From positions 1 through 13,311 of the forward strand of contig CAYLZW010000153.1 in NCBI GenBank assembly GCA_964388085.1: a stretch of DNA of 13,311 nucleotides, written 5' to 3'. The DNA comes from CAYLZW01 sp964388085. GTDB lineage: Bacteria; Myxococcota; UBA727; CAYLZW01. Shown piece after piece: positions 7,663 through 13,311 of this stretch. Position 1 is the first letter of the stretch, and every line of letters begins with the position of its first letter. A program made the position numbers and the translations under genes. The notes beneath the pieces are model-generated. The model did not search any database. It was given only the letters and a program-made list of their open reading frames with translations, and had not been told where the DNA came from.

Positions 7663-8304
7663 ATGCCGACGCCGCTCCGAAGCACTCGCCCCCTCCTCCT
7701 CCTCGTCATCGGGCTCGCGCTCTGTTCGCCCGCGCTCGCCGAGGAAAAGGCGCCCCCCGTCGAGGAGCCGGCCGTCGCCCCCGGCAAGGCCAGAGCGCCG
7801 CGCGCCCCGGCGCACGGCAAGCAGAAGCTGTCGCACGCGATGATGCTGAAGACCGCGCGCGAGGTGACGCGCGGCTACTACAACGCGCTCATCGCCGCGA
7901 AGTACGACGTGGCCGCCAGCTTCCTGCACCCGAGCGCCATCGAGCCGCTGCGCGCCCGGGTGCTCGCGGACCTCGAGAAGAGCGCGCCGCAGAAGACCGA
8001 GAACACGCTCGCCGCGCTCGGCGTAAAGGACCTCACCACCCTGCGCACCATGTCGCTCGACGCCTTCTACGTCGCGTGGGCGAAGAGCTCTTACGGGCAG
8101 GGCATCCAGGTGCTGTCGCAGAAGGATCTCGCCGTCGACGTCGTGCTCGAGCCGCCGACCTGCAGCGAGAAGGACCTCGCCTGCGAGGTGAGCCTCAAGC
8201 TGCGCGGCCGCAAGGATGACGGCACCAAGATGGAGTCACCGAGCACCGTGTGGGTCGTGCAGCACGAAGGCCGCTGGCTGCTGACGCTGAAGCCGCCGGC
8301 CTGA
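7663..8304 (+). CDS. exported protein with NTF2-like C-terminus, function unknown
   Basis: A 213-residue exported protein. The signal peptide has a basic start (Arg6, Arg9), a leucine-rich core and cleavage after PALA (about residue 26). Cys21 is not in a proper lipobox, since Leu precedes it. A Pro/Ala/Lys linker (28-55) leads to a folded part. Helices at 58-80 (AREVTRGYYNALIAAKYDVA), further helices to about 140, and terminal beta strands ending VWVVQHEGRWLLTLKP give the pattern of NTF2/SnoaL-like alpha+beta domains. Cys167 and Cys174 may form a disulfide. The family role is open: such domains bind small ligands or mediate protein contacts. The ATG is chosen for the signal peptide; the upstream continuation of this frame overlaps orn and is not coding. 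It converges on the gene ending at 8351, whose product also has an NTF2-like ending. Confidence 0.83.
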   Translation: MPTPLRSTRPLLLLVIGLALCSPALAEEKAPPVEEPAVAPGKARAPRAPAHGKQKLSHAMMLKTAREVTRGYYNALIAAKYDVAASFLHPSAIEPLRARVLADLEKSAPQKTENTLAALGVKDLTTLRTMSLDAFYVAWAKSSYGQGIQVLSQKDLAVDVVLEPPTCSEKDLACEVSLKLRGRKDDGTKMESPSTVWVVQHEGRWLLTLKPPA

Positions 8305-8315
8305 CGCGCCCGCCA

Positions 8316-8353
8316 GAGGCGCTCAGGAGGAGGCGCTCAGGAGGGGGCGCTCA
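8316..8353. repeat. 14-bp tandem repeat at convergent gene ends
   Basis: The 14-mer gaggcgctcaggag occurs twice exactly, at 8316-8329 and 8330-8343, followed by a partial third copy at 8344-8353 (9 of 10 bases). Each copy contains TCA, a TGA stop on the minus strand. The stop of the minus-strand gene (8351-8353) is the one in the third copy. Because the period is 14, the three TGAs fall in all three minus-strand frames. Confidence 0.85.
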
Positions 8354-9592
8354 CCACGACGAGATGCGCCAGCGGCCGCCGTCGCGAACGAGCCAGACGT
8401 TCTCCTCGCCCTCGACCTTGCCGTCTTTCAGCTTGCGCCGGTAGACGACGAGGCGCCCGTCGTCGAGCGTGCTGATGGCGCGCTCGAGCAGCTCCGGCGT
8501 GGTGGCGTAGAGCGGCAGGAGACCGTAGCGGATGCCGCGCTCGTCGTCGTACTCTCGCTCGTCGAACGCCCGCTTGGCGCTCGCCGCCGAGCCCGTCGGC
8601 CACAGCGAGACGAAGGCCGCCTCGTCGCCCTTCGCGTAGGCGGTGAGGGCCTGCTCGACGATCTTCTGCCCGACGGCGAGCTCCCGCTGGTAGCGGCGCA
8701 CGTCCTTTGGGTCGGGCTCTTTCACGGGATCGGGATCGAGGAAGCGCAGCGGCCGCGCGCTCGGCACGACGCCCCGCTCGCGCGAGCGCGTGCGGATCTC
8801 CTTCACGCGGCCGAGATCGTCCCACAGCGCGTCGTAGTGCTCGCGCGCGGCGACGTAGTGGTCGCGCTGCCGTTTGCTCCGGGCCGCGAGCGCGCGCCGC
8901 GTGGCCTCGGCCCGGCCGCGCCGCAGGGCGAGATCGAGCGCGTCCATCTTCGGCGTCGCGTCGTAGTCGAGCTCGGTGGCGACGAGGTCCAGGATGATGC
9001 GCCTGCGCGAGTCGCGCGGATCGCCCTGCTTGTCGAGCACGGCGCTGTGCAGCCCCGCGAGGGCCGCCTCGAAGCCGCGCCTCGTCATGGACGCGGGGCC
9101 TTGCAGCTCCGAGGGTAGCCCGCCCTTGAACAGCTCGTGCACGGCCTGCAAGAGCGCCTCGCCGGCGGCCTCCTCGCCGCCCTTGGCGCGCGCCGTGGAG
9201 CGCCGGGCCACCTTCGCGCCGTCCACCTGGATGAGCGTCAGCGTGACGACGTACTCGGCGCCGACGCGGCCGACGGTGGAGCTACAGAGCAGCTCGGCGC
9301 CGAGGGAGCCGGCGATGTCCGTCATGCAGCTCGCGTCGCTGCAGCCGAGCAGCTGCTTGTCGCTCTCGAGCGCGAGCAGCGCGCGCACGTCGGCCTGGCT
9401 GATGACGCTCATGCCCTCGCGACGAGAGAGCTCGGCGACGAGCACCGGTGACAGGCTCTCGGCCACGCGCGGCGGCACGCCCCCGGAGGCCGACATGTCG
9501 AGCGTGACGATCTGCGCCGCGAGCGCGCTCCCCGTGCACAGGAGGGCGCCCACGACGAGCGACGCGCGCGCGGCGACGAGAGAGTGCTTCAT
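8351..9592 (-). CDS. exported protein: TolB-N/CsgG-like domain plus NTF2-like domain
   Basis: A 413-residue exported protein. The signal peptide MKHSLVAARA to ALAA ends at about residue 26. Residues 27-157 form an alpha/beta domain like the TolB N-terminal/CsgG group: a strand (IVTLDMSA), a helix (VAESLSPVLVAELSRREG), the strand MSVISQADV, a Cys pair in LGCSDASCM (Cys84, Cys89), then IAGSLGAELLCSSTVGRVG and VVTLTLIQVDGAKVARRS. Proteins with this 'L-G-C-x4-C' helix are recalled as common and uncharacterised in myxobacteria. Residues 165-275 are charged and helical. Residues 300-413 look NTF2-like, ending NVWLVRDGGRWRISSW. The start ATG at 9592 lies 17 nt after the upstream gene's stop codon, so the two form an operon. 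Its likely location is the periplasm. No enzyme motif is visible. Confidence 0.82.
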   Translation of the reverse strand: MKHSLVAARASLVVGALLCTGSALAAQIVTLDMSASGGVPPRVAESLSPVLVAELSRREGMSVISQADVRALLALESDKQLLGCSDASCMTDIAGSLGAELLCSSTVGRVGAEYVVTLTLIQVDGAKVARRSTARAKGGEEAAGEALLQAVHELFKGGLPSELQGPASMTRRGFEAALAGLHSAVLDKQGDPRDSRRRIILDLVATELDYDATPKMDALDLALRRGRAEATRRALAARSKRQRDHYVAAREHYDALWDDLGRVKEIRTRSRERGVVPSARPLRFLDPDPVKEPDPKDVRRYQRELAVGQKIVEQALTAYAKGDEAAFVSLWPTGSAASAKRAFDEREYDDERGIRYGLLPLYATTPELLERAISTLDDGRLVVYRRKLKDGKVEGEENVWLVRDGGRWRISSW

Positions 9593-9609
9593 GCGCGCCG
9601 CCGAGCCGC

Positions 9610-10827
9610 TCAGTTCGCCGCCAGCGCGTCGTCGAGGGTGTCGACGTCGGTGCCGCTCAGATAGGCGTCGAGGGCGCCGACGATCCAGGCGCTCGCCGTC
9701 AGGCCGAGCAGCACGCCCGCCGCCGTGTACTGCAGGTTCGCGCTGTCGCGCAGGCCGACGACGGTCTTCGAGACGTTGTCGTGCGTCGCCGACACGCCCT
9801 CGGGCAGGCTGTCCGGCGTGAAGGTCGTGTAGGCGTTGTGCGTCAGCAGCGCCGTCGTCGTCACCACCGCCGTCGTGAGCGCGAGCGCGCCGACGCCGCC
9901 GGCGACGATGCCGGCCTTGACCGGCTCCCGGTTGTAGATCTGGCCCCAGCCGGGCGCGACGAGCGAACGGAAGAAGCCGCCCGCCTTGCTGCGCAGCACG
10001 ACGGCGTCGGCCGAGAAGGCGATGAGCTCCTCTTTCGGCAGCGTGGCCTCGCTGGCCGCCAGGATCCCGCCCGTCTCCATGTCGAGCACGCGCGCGCCGA
10101 TGCGGAAGGCCTCGCCCGTGTCCGTGACCTCCCCGACGACGAGGCCGCGCGCGCCGAGCAGCTTGCCGACCTCCGCCGCCTTGGCGGGATCGACGGCGCC
10201 GGTGGCCTCGAAGGCCTGCTCCTCGAGCACGACGCTGAGGCGGCCGCGCTCGATGAGGTTGATGCGGTGATCGCGCGCCAGGTTGGTCAGGATCATGTCC
10301 GACACGACGAGGCCGAGGCGCCGTGACTTCGACTCCTCGTCGTTCTCGGCGAAGGGCACGACGGCGAACGAGTGGTCCCGGTGATCGCCGGGCAGGCGCT
10401 TGATGGCGCGCGCGATCTCGTCGCTGAGGCGGCGCGCGCGCGCGTCGAGCCCGCGCGCCTCGACGGCGTTTTGCTGGGCGAGGGCGGCGCGCTTTTGTGC
10501 GTCCGCGGCGGCCGCTTGCCGCGCGGTCTCCTCGGCGGCCAGCTTCGCCTTCTGCTCCTCCTCGGCCTGCTTCGCCGCGGCCTCGGCGGCCAGGCGCGCC
10601 TCCTCCTCGGCGGCGACGCGCGCTGCCTCGGCGGCGGCGGCTTCGGCAGCCTCCTTCTCCTTGCGCGCCTTTTGCTTCGACTTGCGCGCGAGCTGGACGG
10701 CGCCGTCGGAGGTCGAGGGCGCAGCGCCGCGGATGACGTCGAGCGGGGTGTCCGCGGCGTTGCCGGGCAGGGCGACGCCGAGGCTGAGCGTGAACAGGGT
10801 GGCGGTGAGCAGCGCGGGCTTCGACAT
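9610..10827 (-). CDS. envelope protein: Ala/Glu coiled coil, CsgG-like domain, PGWGQIYN membrane tail
   Basis: A 405-residue protein starting at ATG 10827 (MSKPALLTATLF), chosen for its signal peptide (cleavage near NAAD, residue 25); 24 extra upstream codons lack such features. Residues 46-146 are an Ala/Glu/Lys-rich coiled coil. Residues 152-272 form a CsgG/FlgO-type alpha/beta domain: FAVVPFAEND, LGLVVSDMILTNLARDHRIN, LIERGRLSVVLEEQAF, GKLLGARGLVVGEV and FRIGARVLDMETGGI, in the order seen in CsgG. Then comes PGWGQIYNREPVKAG (292-306), the motif of DUF5683-like membrane proteins, with hydrophobic segments at about 304-328 and 367-388. CsgG is the curli secretion channel, but this protein lacks a lipobox and the channel region, so it is not a curli exporter. 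It is the first gene of the operon with the 8351 gene. Confidence 0.85.
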   Translation of the reverse strand: MSKPALLTATLFTLSLGVALPGNAADTPLDVIRGAAPSTSDGAVQLARKSKQKARKEKEAAEAAAAEAARVAAEEEARLAAEAAAKQAEEEQKAKLAAEETARQAAAADAQKRAALAQQNAVEARGLDARARRLSDEIARAIKRLPGDHRDHSFAVVPFAENDEESKSRRLGLVVSDMILTNLARDHRINLIERGRLSVVLEEQAFEATGAVDPAKAAEVGKLLGARGLVVGEVTDTGEAFRIGARVLDMETGGILAASEATLPKEELIAFSADAVVLRSKAGGFFRSLVAPGWGQIYNREPVKAGIVAGGVGALALTTAVVTTTALLTHNAYTTFTPDSLPEGVSATHDNVSKTVVGLRDSANLQYTAAGVLLGLTASAWIVGALDAYLSGTDVDTLDDALAAN

Positions 10828-10837
10828 GGCTGTAGGG

Positions 10838-10843
10838 AATATC
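10838..10843 (-). promoter_or_regulatory. candidate -10 box for the 10827 operon
   Basis: GATATT on the minus strand matches four of six -10 positions and is one of few AT-rich spots here. It lies 10 nt before the ATG at 10827. The sequence between has no Shine-Dalgarno. No clear -35. Confidence 0.3.
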
Positions 10844-10887
10844 ACGAGACCGCCCGCGCATCGAAGCGCCCGCGTTGACGGGAGGGC

Positions 10888-10917
10888 GAGCGAGGTCACA
10901 CCATGCGGCCCTCGCTC
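10888..10917. repeat. inverted repeat in divergent intergenic region
   Basis: GAGCGAGG (10888-10895) and CCTCGCTC (10910-10917) are exact reverse complements separated by 14 nt, in the 219-bp region between divergent genes starting at 10827 and 11047. It could be an operator or a small hairpin; in GC-rich DNA an 8-bp arm may be chance. Apart from this and the candidate -10 box at 10838, I see only a weak TTGAAG (10960) without a matching -10. Confidence 0.3.
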
Positions 10918-11046
10918 CGCGCCGCTGATCCCGCGCTCGCGGCTCGTCCGCTGCCGCCGTTGAAGCCGCGCGCGCTCTGTAGCGTTAGTCCCCGGAACGG
11001 AAGAATCGCTGTGTGCAAAGCCCTGCGCTGCCCAAGAGGTCCCACC

Positions 11047-11268
11047 ATGTACGCTCGTCTGCTCCGCTCTCTCTTCGCCGCCGCGGCCCTGACCCTCACG
11101 CTCAGCGCGTGCAACGGCCTGCGCCTGCAGGCGGGAGAAGGCGCCGCGTCGAAGAGCCAGAAGAGCTGCGCCTCGTGTAAGCGCATGTGCGAGGTGGCCG
11201 GCGACGCGAGCGACAAGAAGGGCGGCGTCGCGGCGTGCAAGGCCGACTGCGACAAGCAGTGCGGCTGA
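11047..11268 (+). CDS. small cysteine-patterned lipoprotein
   Basis: A 73-residue lipoprotein of no family I recognise. The start is ATG 11047, with AAGAGGT at 11034-11040 placed 6 nt upstream; the frame is open further left but without signal features. The signal peptide MYARLLRSLFAAAALTLTLSAC has lipobox LSAC with Cys22 lipidated; Asn at +2 fits outer-membrane sorting. The mature domain has six further cysteines in two clusters: Cys41-x2-Cys44-x3-Cys48, then Cys64-x3-Cys68-x3-Cys72, separated by 15 residues. Spaced i to i+4 along Lys/Ala-rich helices, these could make a disulfide-locked helical hairpin like twin-CX3C proteins; metal binding is an alternative. It converges on the gene ending at 11325, with 56 bp between that show no clear terminator. 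Confidence 0.82.
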   Translation: MYARLLRSLFAAAALTLTLSACNGLRLQAGEGAASKSQKSCASCKRMCEVAGDASDKKGGVAACKADCDKQCG

Positions 11269-11324
11269 GCCCGCTCGCCGCGGCGCGCTCGCGCTGAAAG
11301 AGTGCTGCCGACGACGCCGCCCGT

Positions 11325-12614
11325 TCAGCGGCCGCCGCGCTCCTTCACGGTGTCCTTCAGCTCCTTCGACTGCGCGCGCATCTCGGCCGCGCGCTGGCGC
11401 AGCTTCTTCTGCAGCGCGCGCAGCTCGGGCAGGCTCAGCTCCCCGGAGCTCAGCAGCGCCGCCACGTCGACGTCGGCGGTGCGCGGCGAGAACGCGCGCT
11501 CGGCGGCGCGCGGGATGGGCGTCCCGCTGACGTCGGGGGGGAGCGCGCTCAGGCCGGGATCCGCCACGCCGCTGGCGTCGTCCGCCTCGACCCCCTCGGC
11601 GTCGAAGCCCGCCTGCGGGCTGGTGTCCGTGCCCGGGGGCGGCGCCGGGCTGCCGACGCTGGGCTCGGCCGGGGGCGCGTTGCCGCCGCTGCTCTCGCGT
11701 CCGGCCAGCTCCGCGCCGCCGCTCTCGATGAGCCCGCCGCCGCGGCTCGTCTGCACCTCGTCGCGCGCGCCGCCGGCGCCGGGGAGCGCCGACGGCAGCG
11801 ATGGATCGCCGCGCACGCTCTGTGACACCACGCGCAGGCGCATGTCGTCCTCGTCGAACAGCGACTGGGACTGCACGAGGCCGGCGACGTCGCGCGCCAC
11901 CGCCCGCTCCTCCATCAGCTCCGCGATGCGTCGCTCGACGGCGGCGGCGCGGCGCAGGAAGCGCTCCTCGAGGTCACGCGCGAGGTCCGCCTTCTCGAGC
12001 AGCGTCTCCACGTCGTCATCGGGCCGCGCGGCCACGTTCGCTTCGGTGCCGACGTCGAGGGAGCCGCTCTCGCGCAGCACCGGCCCGAGGCTGCGGCGCA
12101 CCTTGTCGCGCTGCTCGGCGAGGGCCTGCCACGTCGACAGCGCGCGCTCGCGCCGGGCGTCGCGCGGCGGCAGCCCATCGGCCTCCCGGCGCTTCAGCGT
12201 CAACACGGCGTCGTACACGCGCAGGAGCTCGGCGCCGTTGCGCGCCACCTCGGCCTCGGCCGCCATCAGCTGCGAGCGCGCGAGGTTGGCCCGCTCGTCG
12301 AGGACCAGCGCCGAGCGCAGCGCGTCCTCGAGCGCGGGGCCGCGCTCGCCCGCGAGCTTTCTGCGCTCGACGCGCGCGGCCGCTTCGTCCCGTCGGAGGT
12401 TCGCCGCCTGCCAGGCGTCGAAGCGCTCGCGGCGGATCTTCAGCGCGTCGTCGGTGCGCTCGTGCGCGCGCCGCAGCCGACTCGTCAGCTCCGCCGCCGA
12501 CTGCGCCGGTAGGCTCGAGAGCGCGCGCAACGCCGGGAGCGCGCTCGCCGACGCCGACAGCGCGGGCGTAAGCCCCAGCGAGACGACGAGCAGCGAGGCG
12601 GCGAGGCGGCGCAT
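11325..12614 (-). CDS. exported coiled-coil protein of unknown function
   Basis: A 429-residue protein. The start ATG 12614 gives signal peptide MRRLAASLLVVSLGLTPALS with cleavage near ASASA; 52 upstream codons in the same frame show no signal features and are left out. The mature part has a long Arg/Ala/Glu helical, coiled-coil-like region (about 35-265), including LLEKADLARDLEERFLRRAA (205-224) and an acidic SLFDEDDMRL (251-260). A disordered Gly/Pro/Ser/Ala linker follows (about 270-378), then a C-terminal helix (384-425: LSLPELRALQKKLRQRAAEM). It has no cysteines or catalytic motif. The layout suggests a periplasmic structural or scaffold protein. I recall similar helical segments in unnamed myxobacterial exported proteins but cannot name a family. 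It is probably transcribed alone; the next upstream gene on this strand ends 223 bp away. Confidence 0.8.
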   Translation of the reverse strand: MRRLAASLLVVSLGLTPALSASASALPALRALSSLPAQSAAELTSRLRRAHERTDDALKIRRERFDAWQAANLRRDEAAARVERRKLAGERGPALEDALRSALVLDERANLARSQLMAAEAEVARNGAELLRVYDAVLTLKRREADGLPPRDARRERALSTWQALAEQRDKVRRSLGPVLRESGSLDVGTEANVAARPDDDVETLLEKADLARDLEERFLRRAAAVERRIAELMEERAVARDVAGLVQSQSLFDEDDMRLRVVSQSVRGDPSLPSALPGAGGARDEVQTSRGGGLIESGGAELAGRESSGGNAPPAEPSVGSPAPPPGTDTSPQAGFDAEGVEADDASGVADPGLSALPPDVSGTPIPRAAERAFSPRTADVDVAALLSSGELSLPELRALQKKLRQRAAEMRAQSKELKDTVKERGGR

Positions 12615-12621
12615 GGCGTTT

Positions 12622-12627
12622 CTTACA
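12622..12627 (-). promoter_or_regulatory. candidate -10 box for the 12614 gene
   Basis: TGTAAG on the minus strand matches four of six -10 positions and ends 7 nt before the ATG at 12614. The overlapping AAGAAA could instead act as a poor Shine-Dalgarno. The 223-bp intergenic region otherwise holds only the hairpin at 12810. Confidence 0.28.
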
Positions 12628-12809
12628 GGCAAGGACGGCGCCAGGTCACGCGAGGCGCCCGCAGAGCGGAAACCGTAGCAGAAGAGATGGTTTAGCGCGC
12701 TTTCCGGCGCTCCCGGCGGCGCGCCATGGCCACAGAATTCCGCGATCCGGCGGATGTCGGACGGGCGCAAAGACCCCCGAGGGCACGCAACGGCGGGACC
12801 GGCGCCCTG

Positions 12810-12824
12810 CCGCTCACCGAGCGG
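12810..12824 (-). terminator. hairpin after the MBOAT gene
   Basis: CCGCTC (12810-12815) pairs with GAGCGG (12819-12824) around a 3-nt loop, with two further G-U pairs possible. It starts 13 nt beyond the stop codon on the minus strand. No T-run follows, so it is only a weak terminator candidate. Confidence 0.35.
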
Positions 12825-12837
12825 TGCGGCGGGCTCG

Positions 12838-13311
12838 TCAGAACTGGAAGTAGATGAAGGGCTGCACCTCGAAGCTCGACACTTCCTTGATGCCGAGCGC
12901 GAGGATCAGCAGCGTCACCGCGCGAATCGGGACAGGCACGCGCAAGAACGCCAACGAGAGCTGATCGTACCAGCGGTGCGGCATGATGTGACCGACGGTC
13001 GCCGCCGCCATCACGGACAGGACGAGGGGGGTGAGGTTCGGCGCGGACAGCCCGCTCTTGAACTGCCCCATGAACACGTCGTACGACGAGGAGATGTCGG
13101 GCGCGCGGAACACGATGCGCGCCTCCATGACGACGATGAAGGTCAAGAGGCCGGCGAGCAGCTTGCTGCGGAAGGGCCGGTCTTTCGCCGGCTTGCCGAA
13201 GGTCCACCAGAGGATGCGGTTGCCGATGAGCACGACGCCGTGCACGGCGCCCCAGATGACGAAGCGCCAGTCCGCGCCGTGCCAGACGCCGCCGAGGATC
13301 ATGGTGACCCA
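12838..13311 (-). CDS. MBOAT-family O-acyltransferase (AlgI-like), C-terminal part
   Basis: The last 157 residues of a membrane-bound O-acyltransferase; the frame is open to the window edge, so about two thirds of the gene is missing. The segment WVTMILGGVWHGADWRFVIW is the AlgI/DltB-type core with the invariant histidine (codon 13281-13279) on which the acyl transfer depends. Several hydrophobic segments follow (about GAVHGVVLIGNRI, LLAGLLTFIVVMEA, LVLSVMAAATVG, VTLLILALG). The C-terminus PFIYFQF is the common AlgI-like ending. Such proteins sit in the inner membrane and pass acetyl groups outward to a polysaccharide or other acceptor, usually with an AlgJ/AlgX-like SGNH partner. That partner, if present, is outside the window, so the acceptor is unknown. 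The protein is not called algI because alginate genes are not seen. Confidence 0.92.
   Translation of the reverse strand, partial: WVTMILGGVWHGADWRFVIWGAVHGVVLIGNRILWWTFGKPAKDRPFRSKLLAGLLTFIVVMEARIVFRAPDISSSYDVFMGQFKSGLSAPNLTPLVLSVMAAATVGHIMPHRWYDQLSLAFLRVPVPIRAVTLLILALGIKEVSSFEVQPFIYFQF

Noticed and set aside
6128..7663. 511-codon minus-strand frame
   Set aside because: It is antisense to both the SDR gene and orn, which are identified by clear motifs, and has shadow composition.
7723..7725. Lipobox cysteine (Cys21) in the 7663 gene product
   Set aside because: The residue before Cys is Leu, not Gly/Ala/Ser, and a good signal peptidase I site (ALA) follows.
9610..10827. Curli secretion (csg) locus
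   Set aside because: Only a CsgG-like fold is visible; there is no lipobox, channel-forming region, or curlin or CsgE/F gene nearby.
8351..10861. 836-codon minus-strand frame that would extend the 8351 gene upstream
   Set aside because: The upstream part is Arg/Gly/Ala-rich and overlaps the well-supported CsgG-like gene in another frame. The ATG at 9592 with a signal peptide is the real start.
11302..12678. 458-codon Ser/Arg-rich + strand frame
   Set aside because: Mirror of the exported coiled-coil gene at 11325-12614; the minus-strand product has a signal peptide and coherent domains, this one does not.

Overview
The window is very GC-rich, with strong GC bias at third codon positions. 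It carries secreted, lipid-anchored and outer-membrane proteins of kinds common in Myxococcota and other former Deltaproteobacteria: coiled-coil lipoproteins, CsgG/TolB-like periplasmic proteins, a DTDGDG-containing exported protein, and a MacB-type permease. I infer a Gram-negative Myxococcota-like host; no rRNA, tRNA or marker gene fixes this. A run of exactly 100 Ns shows a draft assembly. I see no mobile element, CRISPR array, phage gene or RNA gene. No gene-free stretch exceeds 300 bases.

Layout. Left end (2-2488): the 3' end of a MacB/FtsX-type ABC permease gene (+) converges, 14 bp apart, on a gene for an exported protein of unknown function (-). A divergent intergenic region of about 220 bp separates the latter from a coiled-coil lipoprotein gene (+). 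A strong hairpin follows. Next (2576-6028, -) is a probable two-gene operon: a FadL/PorV-like outer-membrane protein, then a large beta-barrel protein with an 18-bp repeat array encoding APDD-type repeats. The assembly gap lies inside that array and artificially breaks the reading frame.

Middle (6215-8304, +): an SDR/NmrA-like NAD(P)-binding protein with its own intrinsic terminator, oligoribonuclease (orn, the best-identified gene here), and an exported protein with an NTF2-like ending. They meet a two-gene minus-strand operon (10827 to 8351) encoding a CsgG-like domain protein with an Ala/Glu coiled coil and a membrane tail, and a second exported protein with a TolB-N/CsgG-like N-terminus and an NTF2-like C-terminus.

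Right end: a divergent region of about 220 bp leads to a tiny cysteine-patterned lipoprotein gene (+, 11047-11268). This converges on a large exported coiled-coil protein gene (-, 11325-12614). The window ends in the 3' part of an MBOAT (AlgI-like) O-acyltransferase gene (-), cut by the window edge.

Most gene products act in the envelope; Orn and the SDR protein are cytoplasmic housekeeping. The least explained material is the repeat-bearing barrel operon and the paired CsgG/TolB-like operon. Several genes have a candidate -10 box only 6-12 nt before the start codon, suggesting leaderless or nearly leaderless transcripts, while others have strong Shine-Dalgarno sites.
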